A stretch of 64,000 nt of DNA from Cryptomeria japonica (GCF_030272615.1 NC_081407.1:441097213-441161212); one strand, 5' to 3'; shown: positions 24,120 to 37,537, counted from the first letter of the stretch. Notes: generated from the sequence alone by a model not told the origin. Numbers and translations are program-made.

Positions 24120-24256
24120 CTCAACCTATGCTACCTCTATCAGAAGGTGCATCTCGCCTAACTCCAGTCTATCTCGACAATGCCCAACTAGACCCATCAC
24201 TCCTCCACTGCTAGTTTGTCGAGAGGTAGACCAACTCGATCTCCTCCCCATGAAGG
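24120..24256 (-). pseudogene. element B antisense gene, C-terminal tail
   Basis: On the minus strand a short frame reads SWSTSRQTSSGGVMGLVGHC. TSSGGVMG also ends the antisense gene of element C (near 54370). The rest of B's antisense gene lies at 59559-61129, so element C was inserted inside this gene. Confidence 0.5.
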
Positions 24257-25399
24257 TGTATACACATAAAAATGGCTATGAGTGATTAAATAAATATTTT
24301 ATATTTATTTAATAATTATTCTTCTATTAAATAGTTAATTTGAAAAGATTAATTTATTTAATTCATTTCATGTCTTTCTATTAATTAATTTAAATGAAAT
24401 ATTTTATTAGTTAATTTATTTTTCCTTTTCCTCTAATCAATTAATTAAATATCTAATATTTAATTGTTCCTTCAATCAATTAAATATTAAATATTTAATG
24501 GTTATTCTTCTATCCTATAGTCTCAAAAATTAAATGATTTCTATATTATTTAATTTCATTTCCAACTCATCCTTCCATCTCCACTTCATCTTTCCTTTGC
24601 CAACTCATCCATCATGTGGCTAAATTAATTCAACAAAATTAAAATAAATAAAATATTTATTAGCCACTTATCTCCAACTTCCAAAATAAATGAAATATTG
24701 TGTACGTACACATATATCTTAAACTTCTATATTTTCTCCAACATCCCTATATCTTAGCAAGTAATTGAGTCCACTTGTCCTCTCATGCCTTAATCTTCTC
24801 CAACCATCCCTATATTCCCTCAATCAGCAACCTAGTCAAGGTGAGATGAGTGACACTTGTCTTCTCCTTCCCCCTTTCTCTCAACCTTCACCCTTGCTCA
24901 TAACCATCCAAATTTGTAGATCTAATCATGATCGTTGATCCAAGACACATCATCTTATCCTCTCAAAGTCTATAAATGTGGGAGTTTGAGTTGAGAAAGG
25001 GTTAGTCTTCAAGTGATTTTTCAAGTTAACAATTTGAGTAAACTTATGCATCTATAAGTTTTATCTTGAAGCAATTAGCAATTTAGCATAATCATTTAGC
25101 TTTAAATCATTTGCATTACATATCATAGTATCAGTTAACTATCAGTTATCAGTCCATTATTCATATGCCATCTTGGAAGCTACCAATGCTTGTCTGAGAG
25201 CACATCATCTGGAACCAGGAATGGTGGAGTTAGGATACAATGAGACTTAAATCATGAAGGTAATAATAGGGTTTTTATTTTATATCAATTTCATGTAGTT
25301 TTATTGGTTGAGTTTGGATTTCCTGTAGCATTTCCTTTGTATTTTGTGAAACTAATATGTTGCAGGTATTATTTTGATGATGAAATTCAAGTCGACACA
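24257..25399 (+). repeat. element C 5' LTR, 1143 bp
   Basis: It starts TGTATACACATAAAAATGGC and ends GTCGACACA next to the PBS. It is homologous to 57527-59558 (after removing the MITE there) and to element A's LTR. No polypurine tract precedes it, which shows that it is a 5' LTR and not the 3' LTR of element B. Confidence 0.9.
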
Positions 25400-25402
25400 T
25401 TT

Positions 25403-25419
25403 TGGCGCCCACCGTGGGG
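25403..25419 (+). other. element C primer binding site
   Basis: TGGCGCCCACCGTGGGG follows the LTR after three T bases. This is a common site in plant Tat elements. Arg-tRNA has been reported as primer for the related Ogre elements; I did not verify that match here. Confidence 0.85.
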
Positions 25420-25504
25420 TTGGAGCCTCGCATATATATTTCTAATATCGTGTCTATTTCTCGCAAAACATAAGTTTAACACATTTGTAATCCAGATCCA
25501 CGCC

Positions 25505-25812
25505 TGTGTGAGTTTTGACAATGCTTTTTTTCAATAGATTAATGCTTTTGTCTCATAGGTTAGTGCATTTGGCATTTAGGTTGGTGCTTTTGTCAGCAAA
25601 TCAACACATTTGATTCTTAGATTAGCGTTGTTGTCTCTTAGATTAACACATTTGTCAATTTCCTTAACACTTTTATCAGTTAATTCTCGCATTTTAGTCT
25701 GCAGAGCAACGCTTTTGTATCAGAGGTTCATGCTTTTTTCCTTTAGGTCAACGGTTTTGAGGTGAAAGACAACGCATTCATTAGGATAGCACTTTTATTT
25801 GCAACTCATAAA
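25505..25812 (+). repeat. element C 5' leader array, ~21-bp unit with AACGCTTTTGT core
   Basis: About thirteen degenerate units of 19-24 bp follow one another, consensus roughly TAGRTTAACGCTTTTGTCTC. It occupies the same place as the array in element D. The inverted complement of this unit is repeated at 56714-57013. Confidence 0.75.
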
Positions 25813-27624
25813 TTTTTTCTACAGGTCTGAATGTCCAAGAACTAAAATTTTCAAACTACTGACATATCTATGTGCAGGATTATTTTTAAGTGAATTTCAT
25901 GCATTTCCTCACATAGTTAATTAGGATTTTTATTTCGGAAAGGAACACATCATATCTTGCTCATTTAACTTAACTAAGGGATAAATTGACAACATGCAAC
26001 TTGGATTTTGAGTGACTTCTTTAAAGTAGTTGCACATAGATTGTAGAGGGATAAAATAAACTTGGGTTTTCCATGATTGATGAAGTAGTAGGTAAGTATG
26101 CTCTCACCCTCATATGGTGATCAGAAAACTAGACCTACTTTCTTCTATGTGTAACCTTTAGAGGGCCCGCCTTCCCGAGCTGCCTTAAGGGGGCCAGTGA
26201 GAGGGGAATGACACAAAGTGGAAATGGTCTAATACCAAGTCCTTCCAATCCACTTTAAATAAATTGAGTTTGTGATGAAAGTCACAAGCAACATGTGCTA
26301 ATAAGTTCATACTGACACTATGTTTGCCCATAAACCCTATGGAGCGTAACCTCTATAGGCTGGGAACCTTTTGTATTTACAGAGCTGAAAGTGTCACATG
26401 TATGGCCACATGATCATAAGCATTTACTAAAAACCACTTGTACTAGTTGCCAAAATCCTTCTAATTGTTGGCGCAGGAGGTTGGACCTTTGAAGCATCTC
26501 ACACACATATGGTTCTTAGTAGAGATATAAAGTTTTCCATTGGGAGTTTTCATGGAAACTGGTTCTTGGCTACCCCAGAGAAGTGAGTGTCAAGGGTGGA
26601 GCCAGTGGGGTCAAGCATCTAAATATCCACTTTGAATAGCATAGCCTCGGGGGAAACCCCATGTGAGATTCAAAAAATATTGTCTCAGCCTGCCATAAGA
26701 TTTGTACTTGCTTGTGCATTTTTTTTCAAACATTGTGTCTTCTATGTCTATAACATGCTCAAAATGGTAAAAAATTGAAGAAAATCATCATCTAAAAAAT
26801 GAGCAAAAATCCAACTTGCTGGAAAAATTGAAAAAATCCTTGAAACATAGTTAGAGCAGTGCTTTCAAGTAGCAAAATAGAGCAGTTGTCCCAAAAAGTT
26901 AGCACTTTTGACCAAAAGTTAGCAAAAATGCTTTCTCACATATAAGACAACATATCAAACCAAAATTTCAAAGCCAATATCAAAACACTTCTTGAGTAGA
27001 ATTGTCTTTAAACTATCACACATTTTTCAAGATAGTTCGATAACTAGGTTACTAATTCAACAGGCTATTTCCAAAAGGTTTCCATAAGCATAAAACATTC
27101 AACAAGCTAGTGATTCAAACATCTTAAGTGCAAAAAATAAACATCATTATCAGTTTCTCATCAGGATATATGAAATCCTCTATCACAAAACTTGATCAAT
27201 CCACCTTGTGTTCATTATCTTGGATATATCTTTCCTATTTTGAACCTAGGTTATATCAAAATCAGAATTGCACTCACATTGGAATCAAGCAAACTTGTAA
27301 ACTATCATATGCTTATATGAATTTTAAGTATCGCCTTAAGAAAAGAAAGCCCAATTATAAAGATACTCAGAAGAGGATAAGATTCTTGTATATCAATCGC
27401 AAGATCTTGTTAAAACATAGGACATTCCTACACCGTTTTCATCACTATTTATGTGGTTGTGGGACAAAATTTGACGAAGAAATTTTGCAAGGATGTGCTT
27501 TTCATCAAAGAGATGCTTTATCACAACTAACCAACAACAATGGTAAAATCAATAAAGCATACCTTCCTAAATCAATAATCACCTATTGAGTTGTCTTTAC
27601 AAAACTTCAAAAATTTTGAGACAA
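25813..27624 (+). other. element C 5' leader with conserved block
   Basis: 26089-26640 matches element D 7989-8590 in several stretches, the last about 100 bp ending GTGGGGTCAAGCATCTA. The region 26640-27120 is AT-rich without signal. A 153-codon frame at 27128-27589 has no recognisable family and no counterpart seen in D; I would not call it a gene. Confidence 0.6.
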
Positions 27625-29110
27625 TCGCATGCCAGTTTGGACTAGAGATCAATACTAACAACTCAAAAAACAACAAAAACAAATGGAAGAAGAAGATAAT
27701 TCAATGTTCCAAACTTTTGGGTATACGGCTATTGATGAAGAAGCAATCAATAACACCATTAGAGACCTTGAGAAAAATTTCAAATTTGATAGACTAATGG
27801 AAAAATTATTAGCAAAGCAAAAAGAAAAATATCTTTTGATGTTGGCAAAATCATGAGCTAAATTACCACAAGACTTTAACATAGAAGGATTGAAACAAGA
27901 TGCGGAGACAAGTAACACTCAAAACATAGATGATCCAAATAATGAAGATATAAACAAAGAAAGCCACGAAGAAACAAGGGGAGATAGAACAAGAAAAGAA
28001 CGTGATGACACAAGAAGAGAGCGTAATGATAGAAGAACTTATGAAGAGACAAGGAGAAAACCTATGGATAATCTGTTGTTAAATCTCACTTAGCAAATCC
28101 AAACTCTACAACAACAAATACAAGATATGCAGAATGGAACAAGTTCCAAGAAGTATTCATTGGAAGATATCTTCTCGTATCCTTTTGAAAAAAGTTTGAA
28201 TATGATACCATTTCCATAGCATTGCGAAATCCCTAAATATGATAAATACAATGAGAAATCTGATCCTCAAGATCACATTAGAGAATTTTGTACTATGAGT
28301 ATGGAATTTGCACATGACAAAACTTACCTAATGCATCTATTCCCTAAGAGTTTAAATGGACAATCAATGGAATGGTTCTCAATATTACCATCTGGAATCA
28401 AATCTTTTGAATAACTCGTGAATAGGTTTATTTCATAATACTCCTACAATGTACAAAATGAGATAACAATGTTGGTTTTATGCAATGTAAAGAAAAACAA
28501 TGGTGAATCTTTCATGATATTCTTGTAGTGATGGAAATAAATGTTTAATAGATATCCAAGAGATGTACCTGATCAAGAAAAAATGGACATATTCATTGAT
28601 AATCTTATCAATGAAATGAGTTATCATCTAAAAATGAAATTTCCTCCTTCTTTGGCCAAGATGATTGAGAATGGTCTAAAAATAGAAGACACAATGGTAA
28701 AGAAAGGAGAGCTCAAACTTTACAATAATTCCTACAATAACAACCACAACAACAACAATGACAAAACCAAGTTCTGGTCAGAGAATAGGAATATTATCAA
28801 TGGAGTAAATGATGACAATAATGCTACAAAACAACAACCAATCTTTAATCTATCAAGTCAAATCCCAAGCAATAACAATCAAGAAAACATTAAATCCAAG
28901 TCTTTCTTCTCCAATCCTCATAGGAAATTCACAAACATTGGGGAACCCTTGGAATCAGCTTTGAAAACTCTTCTTGTGAACAAAATGATTATTTTACCAG
29001 AAGTAAGAAGTTATGAACCATAAGTAAAACCTAATTGGTCGAATGACAATCATTTTTTCAATTACCATCGAAATAAAGGACACCAAACTAATGATTGTCA
29101 AAGATTGAAA
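27625..29110 (+). pseudogene. gag: element C gag
   Basis: One frame runs through the whole region. It has an N-terminal helix (IRDLEKNFKFDRLMEKLLAK), an Arg/Glu/Asp-rich segment (near 27970-28060), and the Ty3/gypsy gag capsid domain (IPKYDKYNEKSDPQDHIREF, LMHLFPKSLNGQSMEWF, YNVQNEI). After that come MFNRYPRDVPDQEKMDIFID and the start of a zinc-finger-like segment (YHRNKGHQTNDCQRLK). Nine or so stops (for example near 28092, 28219, 28412, 28436 and 28529-28543) all fit Gln or Arg codons changed by C to T. The frame is cut at 29110 by element E; a few tens of gag codons seem to be missing at that junction. Confidence 0.82.
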
Positions 29111-30179
29111 CACCTCTAGTAGTAGCACCAGTGTATTATGAGAGGGCACATCAGGATCCAGGGGATCTAATCAGAGAGGTTATGCACCTTCAGCCACCAT
29201 CTTTTGGGGGATCTATCGATGGGGTAGAAGCAGAGGCATGGCTTTTGAGCTTGGATAGGTGCTTTGCATTGCGCTCCTACAAGAGCAATCTAAGGCACGT
29301 ATAGCAGTCCACCTATTGAGAGAAATGGCCTCCACATGGTGGAGACAGGAGGAATATAAGTGTGGCTTAGTGGCAGATACTCTCACATGGGAGATTTTCA
29401 TAGAGAGATTCAGGGAGAGGTACTTATCAGAGCACTACAGACAGTACAGGGTGGATGAGTTCCATGACCTCCAGCAGAAGGGTCTTTCAGTAACTCAGTA
29501 TGAGAGCAAGTTTTTCGAGCTCTTACCGTACGTGGACTACCTAAAAGATGAGAAGCTTCTCATCAACTGATTTATCAAAGGGATGAATGTCGGCATAGTA
29601 GGACTGGTGAGGATGGCCGCTCCAAGGAGCCTTCGGGTTGCCATGGAGAAGGCCTTAATAGCAAAGAAGATTTAGGTCAGACCTCAGGACTCGAGGGATC
29701 AGTCCTAGAACCCAAACCCTACACCCTAGACTTACGGATTTCAGAAACCCCATTGGAAGGGTAACAACAGACACACATCGGGGTTCTCCAAACCTCCTCC
29801 TCCATAGCAGTCATAGAAAAACTAGAGACAGAGGCCTCCGCAGAGTCAGCAGGGCGTAAAGCCCAAGCAGTGGCAGTCTTAGGGTCAGAGGCGAGATCAG
29901 CGATCTCAGGTTCCTTACACACCTCCGGTGAGGACTCAACAGTCCTCCAGGGGTGGGTATAGTGGTTCTAGCAGAATAGGGGGACAACCTTTCTCCAGAC
30001 CACAGGGTGTGCAATTTTAGGCACGTGGCGCTTGCTTCACATGTGGAGCCATGAGACACATGGCAAGAGAGTGTCCTCAGGGTCAGATGGTAGGCAATCA
30101 GAGGATGGCAGCATCAGAGTTGATAGTTGGGGATATGGGCAAGTCCCATAGGGTCTTCGCAGTAGTTGACAACCGCTAG
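29111..30179 (+). pseudogene. gag: element E gag, copy 1, 5'-truncated
   Basis: It begins abruptly at the sequence equivalent to 38721 in copy 2. The gag capsid domain is clear: AHQDPGDLIREVMHLQPPSF, then after a frame change near 29286 ARIAVHLLREMASTWWRQEE and IERFRERYLSEHYRQYR. A Gln/Pro-rich stretch with many TAG codons follows, then the zinc knuckle CFTCGAMRHMAREC (about 30034-30075). Here the usual Gly before His is Arg (copy 2 has CFTCGAMGHMAREC). Early stop TGA 29568-29570 fits a CGA codon. Confidence 0.85.
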
Positions 30180-33100
30180 GTAGAGCATCAGGACACAGTT
30201 ATTGAGGTTGCAGGTATGATCAGAGGTAGCAGTGTATCTATATTATTTGATTCAGGAGCTACTGACTCTTTTATATCTCCATTGATTGTGGAGCGTTGCG
30301 GGCTAGTGGCAGTTAGACAAGAAGTCAGTTGGGAAGTGGAATTAGCTTCAGGGGCTAGAGTGTTAGTAGAAACAAAGGTTAGGGGATGTCAGCTTTAGAT
30401 TGGCAATACCACCACCTTAGTAGACCTTAGAGTTACACCACTTGGATCATATGACATTGTACTTGGCATGGATTGGCTTTATGCCCATAGAGCCAAGATA
30501 GATTGTCACCTGAAAAAGATCGAGTGTGAGGATGATCATGGTTCTCCCATAGTAATCACTGGAATTCAGAGACCCGTGTCTCTTCGTATGATTTCCGCAA
30601 TGCAGCTTAAGTGGAGCATGCAAAAGGGATGCCAGTTATTTGCCATCACCATTAGTGATAGAGAAGAAGAAGATGAAAAGGAACCATCTATTGATGACCA
30701 TCTTATCCTTAAGGGATTTTCAAACGTATTTCCTTCAGAGTTACCCGGTATGCCGCCACATAGAGAGATTGATTTTCATATAGACCTTGTACCAGGAGCT
30801 GAGCTAGTTTCAAGAGCACCATATAGGATGACCACAAATGAGCTTAATGAGCTCAAGATGCAGCTTGAGGAACTCCTAGAGAAGGGCCACATTCATCCTA
30901 GTGTATTCCCTTGGGGTGCACCAATCATCTTTGTGAAGAAGAAGGATGGATCTCTCCGATTATGCATGGATTACCATCAGTTAAACAAAGTAACCATCAA
31001 GAACCGATATTCTTTGCCTAGGATCAATGATTTATTCGACCAACTTCAGGGTGCCAAAGTATTTTCCAAAATTGATCTGAAGTCAGGGTACCATCAGTTG
31101 AGGATAGTGGATAGTGATATCCACAAGACCGCATTTCGCACTAGATATGGCCACTACGAGTTCACTGTGGTTCCATTCAATCTTACAAATGCCCCAGCTA
31201 TTTTCATGAGTCTCATGAATGGAGTATTCCGCACATTCCTTGACTGTTTTGTGATTGTGTTTCTCGACGACATACTAGTATATTCACAGGATGAGAAGGA
31301 GCATGAGGAGCACCTGAGACAGGTTTTGCAGTGTTTGAGCAATAATCAGTTGTATGGCAGTTTGTCAAAGTGTGCTTTCTTTAGAACAAAGGTCAAGTAC
31401 CTTGGTCATGTTATATCTGGTGATGGGATCTCAGTTGACCCATCAAAGATCAGAGCCATTATGGATTGGCCAGTGCCAACCAGTGTGATAGAGGTCAGGA
31501 GCTTCATGGGCTTAGCAAGTTATTATCGACATTTTGTTGAGGGATTCTCTAGAGTCGCACATCCTATTACTTCTTTTCAGCGTAAAGGGAATAACTTTGA
31601 GTGGACGGAGAAGTGCGAGAAGGCCTTTTAGGAACTTAAGAAGGCACTTACTAGCACACCTATCCTTGTAGTGCCAGATCCCTTAGCTGACTTCATGGTT
31701 TGCACAGATACTTCCCTAGAGGGTTTAGGAGCAGTCCTTATGCAGGATGGTAGAGCTATGGCTTTTGAGTCTAGGAAACTTAAGAATCACAAGCATAAAT
31801 ACCCTACTCATGACCTTGAGCTTGCAATAGTAGTACATGCACTTATGAGGTGGAGACATTTCCTTTTGGGTCATCATTTTGAGCTTCATTTAGACCATCA
31901 AAGCCTTCAGTACATATTCACTCAGCCGAATCTTAATGCACGTCAGAGGAGATGGATGGAATTCTTGTGCAAGTATGATTTTGATGTTCAATACATCAAA
32001 GGGAAAGAAAACGTAGTTGCTGATGCTTTGAGTAGGAGACGTCATGAGGTATACACCATATTGAAGGGCACGGACTTGAGAGATCGGATAATGCAGCAGT
32101 TGCCAGAAGATGGATGGTATTTAGAGGTTTGCCAGGCCATACAATCTCAGGAAACTTTAGAAGGGAAATATGTGGATTATTCCTTAGAGTCCGATGGATT
32201 ATTATGCCATAGAGGGTGCATCTATGTACCTTCTTCCAGGGGATTGCAGGAGTTCATTACCACAGAGGCTCATAGAGCCCCCTATGCAGCACATCCCAGA
32301 GTTAAGAAGATGCATGCAGACTTGAGGCAGTTATATCATTGGCCAGGAATGTGGTAGCTTATTGCTAAGTTAGTAGCCTGATGCCTCGAGTGTCAGAGAG
32401 TCAAGGTGGAGCACCGCCATCTAGGTGGGTTGCTCCAATCTCATGCTATACCAGAGTGGAAGTGGGATACTATATCCATGGATTTCATTATTGGTCTCCC
32501 TTTATCATCTTGTCAACATGATGCCATCTTGGTGATGGTTGACAAGTTGACCAAAGTGGCCCACTTTTCACCAGTTTGGACTACCTTCACAGCACTAGCA
32601 GTAGCACAGGTGTTCTTGCGAGACATTGTCAGACTTCATGGCATTCCATGCAAGATTATTTCTGACAGGGATTCCCTCTTTACTTCTTCCTTTTGGAAGG
32701 CATTACAGGCAGCTATGGGTACCAAGCTCAATTTCAATACAACCTATCATTCAGAAATAGATGGTCAGACAGAGAGGGTTAATTAGGTTTTAGAGGATAT
32801 GCTTTGCATGTACGTCATGGATCACCAGACCAGATGGGAAGAGTACCTTCCCTTAGTGGAGTTTGCCTATAGCAATGGGAATCACACATCTTTGGGGATG
32901 CCACCCTATCAGGCATTATATGGGAGACCTTGTAGGACACTGTTGAGTTGGGACTGCATAGAGGACAAAGTTGCTATTGGTCCTGAGATAGTTTAGGATA
33001 TAGAGCAGCAGATGGATTTGATTAGGTAGCATCTTAGAGAGGCACAAGATAGACAGAAGAAGTATACAGATGTGAAGAGGATAGATCATAGCTACTTGGT

Positions 33101-33541
33101 TGGAGATAGAGTCTTCTTGAGAGTGCGACCGCATAAGAGTCCAATCCATTATGGAAAGGGTTCTAAGCTCGCACCTCGATTTGTAGGACCATTTGAGATC
33201 CTTGAGAGGATAGGACCAATTGCCTATCATTTAGCATTGCCACCTAGCCTGTCACGCATCCACGATGTGTTTCATGTTTCAATTTTGAGGAAACATATAT
33301 ATGATGAGTCTCATATTCTAGATTGGGATGCCTTGCAGGTGGAGTCAGATGGGCAGCTAGATTTGGAACCCATTTGCATTTTGGCATGCCGGATGCTGGC
33401 CCTTTGAGGTCGAGAGCTGGACTAGGTTAGGGTCCAGTGGGATTGCTATGATGAGGTTACAGCTTCATGGGAGGATGCAACATGTATGAGATCACAGTAC
33501 CCCCACCTTTTTGATGAACTCCAGGAGGAAGTTCATGCCTA
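30180..33541 (+). pseudogene. pol: element E pol, copy 1: protease, RT, RNase H, integrase, chromodomain
   Basis: Protease DSGATDSFISP (about 30250) with [10 protein letters not shown] (30462). RT has a 387-codon open stretch 30468-31631 with [33 protein letters not shown] and catalytic FLDDILVYS (31260). RNase H has CTDTSLEGLGAVLMQ (31696) and ADALSRR (32018). Integrase has an HHCC zinc region (32260-32403), MDFIIGLPLSS, ISDRDSLFTSSFW and DGQTERVN as the D,D,E residues. The C-terminus (33345-33530, VQWDCYDEVTASWED) is chromodomain-like, which places it among chromoviruses. Stops at the end of RT (GCCTTTTAG 31629), in integrase and in the chromodomain fit CAG or CGA changed by C to T. Confidence 0.9.
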
Positions 33542-33552
33542 GAGGGGGAGGG
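33541..33552 (+). other. element E polypurine tract, copy 1
   Basis: AGAGGGGGAGGG directly precedes the LTR start TGTGAGGCCC; the same tract is at 43151-43162. Confidence 0.85.
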
Positions 33553-36523
33553 TGTGAGGCCCTACCCTGACTCATCCTGGCATTTCTATTATTTTCATGA
33601 TGAGACTATTATGGATGCTTTATTTTTATGCATTATGGATTTAGAACTTATATGATTCCATGATTTGGATAACATTGATGTATATTGATGCTTCATTTTT
33701 ATGCATTATGGATATGAAACTTTATATGATGCTAGAATAGAATTACTTTGAGATGATGTATGTCATTATTGGATTTGTAGGACTTAATTATGATAGGATG
33801 CTTATAATATGAATGGATCAAATTTTGAGGATTATGATAATTATTTATGTGGATCAATTGGGATATATGAGATATTGAATTATTACTGCCAATTGTATGA
33901 GTGTTTGATGTGTATTCAAATTCATGTGTTTAATAATATATATGTGGCTATTTGGAATTGCTAATGTGTAAATTTAGATGCGCAGGAAAATTATCCATAT
34001 AACCATGGAAATATTATGGAGAACCAAACCTAGACCTATGTACATTTGTAAAGCTAGGGGTTGTCTATTTGGAGAGACAACACCCCATTTGTATCAGATT
34101 TTATTTGCAAAAGTAAATGATGCATGTGTGTTAAATTGATTTTATTAATTTATGTAAATCCAACAAGACATAAATTCCATGTGTAATTTTTATAATGTAT
34201 TTTATTGTGTCACTTGACACATGTGCTAGTTAGTGTCATTGATTTTGACTTGTCTCCTGGAGGGAGTTTGTTTCTACCAAAGCCCATTCCAAACATTTGA
34301 GTGTGGTGCCAAATTTTCCTTGGGTAGGGAGTCTTGGGAGTGGTCAACTTAGGTTTGACCCATAGGTTAACTTCAGTTGGGTTTCTAAGGGGTCAAATAG
34401 ACTCCTAGGGTTAGTTTTAGGGTTTTTCCAAAGGTCCAAAGGGTATACCTATGGGTTGGGTAGTTTTAAACATGTGACTACTCCCATGTGACTGTTTAGT
34501 CACCTCAAAAAGTGGTTTTTCCAAGGTGAGCGAAAATTCAACTTAGAAGGTTCCTCCTAGGATAGACAACCTTCCTTTTTGGTGTCAGACTCTCTTCCCC
34601 ATCCTCTCTTACCTTTTCTCTTTCCAGTTTTAGCAACATGTAAGAGGTTAGGAAGACCAACCAATGGGAACTCTCACTCTACCCAAGGGGTTGGGAAGAG
34701 TGAGAGAGGCCTTCTTAGGCAAGGATTAAGGACTTAGTGAGTTAATCACCCACTCTCCATTGTTGGAGATCATGCAATTTTGAAGAATAGTTGTAGGATA
34801 GAATTTTGGCTAACTGTTGGTGAAAAGATTGTGTGGTTTTGGGCTGCTCATCCCCAACTAGATCTATCAAAACCTTTGGGCAGATTAAGGTTGGTTCTTA
34901 CTCTCTTTTTGTTTATGTTGTATGTGCATGTTTGAAGAAATACTTGTATGAAAGAGTTGTTTATATGTATTTTACTTTGTGAAAGAAAAAGTGATTCTTC
35001 CCTTTGTTTCTTTTTATGTTTTTTCTTGTATTGGGAGTGTCCAAGGCCTTCTACTCTTGGGAGAGTAGGATGGTCTTGGGGTGGAAGAAGTTTGATAGCC
35101 TTGTGTTGGAGGCTCTCCTTTAAGGAGAGTGATCTCAAGGGTGTTCTTTTGTGACCCTTCCTGCATAGCCTTGTTTATGCATTTGGGGGTCATAAGGAGA
35201 GATGGTATGGCTTACATGCCTTTGGGGGGCATAAGGATGTGGAGATGTATTTGTGTTGTATTTGGTTGCCATGAGGTGGCTTGAGATGTTCCATGCTTGC
35301 AGTCTCTCCAATGGTATTTGGTCCACTTCCACCCTTGGAAAAATCATCACAAGTTGTGGTGAAGTGTAGCCTTGGTTGGGAAAATTGTTTGTTGTGTGTT
35401 TATCCCTTGTTTGTTGTGGTTGTATGTGTGTAACTTGTCTAGTGCTTGGTTCTCCAAGCTTGGGGGTGGCTTCTAGTTAGCCTAGGCTGGGAGGTGAGCA
35501 CTCCATGGTCAAGCCTTATGTTATATTTGCAGGTTACTTGGAATGGGAATGGGAAGGAAAAAGAAAGATAGAAGTTGCTGGTTTATATTTGACTTGCAAA
35601 AAAGTTTAGGGAAGGGAATAATGTATTTAAGTTGCAGCTATTTAAAGAAAAGCTAAATGTTGTATTTATTTTTCAAAAGAAAAGAAATGTATCCATTTTA
35701 TATTCAAGTCTTCATTCAATGGAAAAGAGAGGCTTGTTGGGTTTCATACCCATTTGTAATGATAACAACATTCTATTCTAAATATGCTATAAGAAGTACT
35801 TCATTCTATTAATTTACTTTTGCAAAATGAAATGTATATTCTTTTATTAAGTCCCTATAGTTACTAAAATGATATTTTGTTGTATTCTTGTTATATTGGA
35901 AAATAAAAGTTCATTTTATTCCTTCATGCAAATTGAAATTTTGGATATGGGAAAAGCAAGCATTTAGGCATATTTGAGATAGATACGAATATAATAAATG
36001 ACTAAATAGGTTTAATATGTCTACCTCTAAATTGATTTTAATGTTTCCTAGGCTAAAGTAGTTGCTGTTAAAATTTATTACTTTCTGTCATTTTATTTAT
36101 TGCAGAAAATAAATCTAATTAGTAATCCATTGCTAAAGTTATCTTCTAGATTTGTTAAAAGGAACAAAAAAAAAAATACATTAGTTAAATTTGTTAGTTT
36201 AACAAATTTGCTATTATGTGTTTAAAAAAAAAAAGAAAGTGGAATATTTACAGATTTAATCTTAGGCAAAATGAGCAAAGAATGCTCCCTATGTTATTTG
36301 TAGTTGTAGAGAAAATGGTTAGTATATGTGTTAGTATTTCATATATGACAGAAATTAAAACTATTACTTGCACTATAGATCTGTGCCTAGTTTATAAAAA
36401 AGAAAGAACTCGTGGCCATAGCTTTACTCCCATTTAATTCAGTAATATCCTGGAAGATAGAAATAACAATATGCATATATGAAAATTCCATATTATACCT
36501 ACCCTTGTTTTAACCAAAGAAAG

Positions 36524-36704
<181 letters not shown>

Positions 36705-36834
36705 GTGTTTATATATACATATATAACTATATATATATTTATATTTTTTTTTAAACCCAAAAAAAAAAGAAAAGAAGAATTTTAAAAAAAAAATTAGGTT
36801 ATGCAAAAATCGGGGGGGTTTTGGGAAGGTTGAA

Positions 36835-37007
36835 CCACTGTGTAAGCACACAGTGGCTGGAGCGGCTCGGGCCGCCACTATGGCTTCCCACAGTGGACAA
36901 CACAGGGGCCGCCACTGTGGGTAACCACAGTGGTTAGCACAGGGCCTTCCACTGTGGGTAACCATAGTGGAAAGGCACCCGGCTGCCACTGTGTTTACCC
37001 ACAGTGG
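36835..37007. repeat. array of five 22-bp palindromes, period 37 bp, middle LTR
   Basis: Palindromes of the form CCACTGTGG, four bases, CCACAGTGG start at 36835, 36875, 36912, 36949 and 36986, so after the first the spacing is exactly 37 bp with 15-bp spacers. The block is much richer in G+C than the AT-rich LTR around it. It is repeated, with more mutations, at 46299-46458 in the other LTR with the same spacing. Confidence 0.9.
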
Positions 37008-37475
37008 CATCCGGGGACGCCCTCCACCTGGCGCCCATTACACAATGCTCCTCCGCCCCTCCGCTCATCCCTCCATGGCCGCCACCTCTCTTGCCCCTAC
37101 ACAAAACACACACACAAACACACATGCCCTAACCCAAATTTCAGGTTAGGGCAAAACACAGTATAGTGTGTTTTTAAAAAAAAAATAGATGTGTGGTAGT
37201 TATCAAAAAACTTAGGGTTCATTCGAATATAAAAAGAATTAAGAGAAATAAAAGAAAAGGGGGAAAAACCCTATTCAAATTTTGAATAGGGTATCCCATG
37301 CATTTTTTTTAGAATATTAATAGTTTATAATTAAATTCTTTAAGTTAATAAATTTATATGGGTACTAATAGATGAATACTTTAATTATATTTGCATAATA
37401 GTGAACTTAGTTAAGGCATTTTCTTAATTAGGAATATAGTTTTATATTGCATAGATGCTATGTAAAAGCTTATAA

Positions 37476-37476
<1 letters not shown>

Positions 37477-37537
<61 letters not shown>
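37477..37537. repeat. (TA)n microsatellite in element E middle LTR
   Basis: About 60 bp of TA dinucleotides. The other LTR has only a short imperfect run here (46928-46958). Confidence 0.95.

Noticed and set aside
24257-25399. This LTR as the 3' LTR of element B, shared in tandem with C
   Set aside because: No polypurine tract precedes it, and B's antisense gene is cut here and resumes at 59559, so it is the 5' LTR of an insertion.
27128-27589. 153-codon ORF before element C gag
   Set aside because: No recognisable domain, no counterpart in element D, and composition like the surrounding leader.
34848-35154. ORFs of 68-96 codons kept in both LTRs of element E
   Set aside because: They are kept only because the LTRs are copies of each other; there is no family signature and the opposite-strand overlap is typical of chance frames.
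36835-37007. CRISPR-like array of regular palindromic repeats
   Set aside because: The repeats lie inside a plant LTR, spacers are related 15-bp sequences, and there are no cas genes; it is an LTR-internal tandem repeat.
37126-37152. Telomere-like CCCTAACCC
   Set aside because: A single inverted pair forming a hairpin in an LTR, with no tandem telomere repeat.
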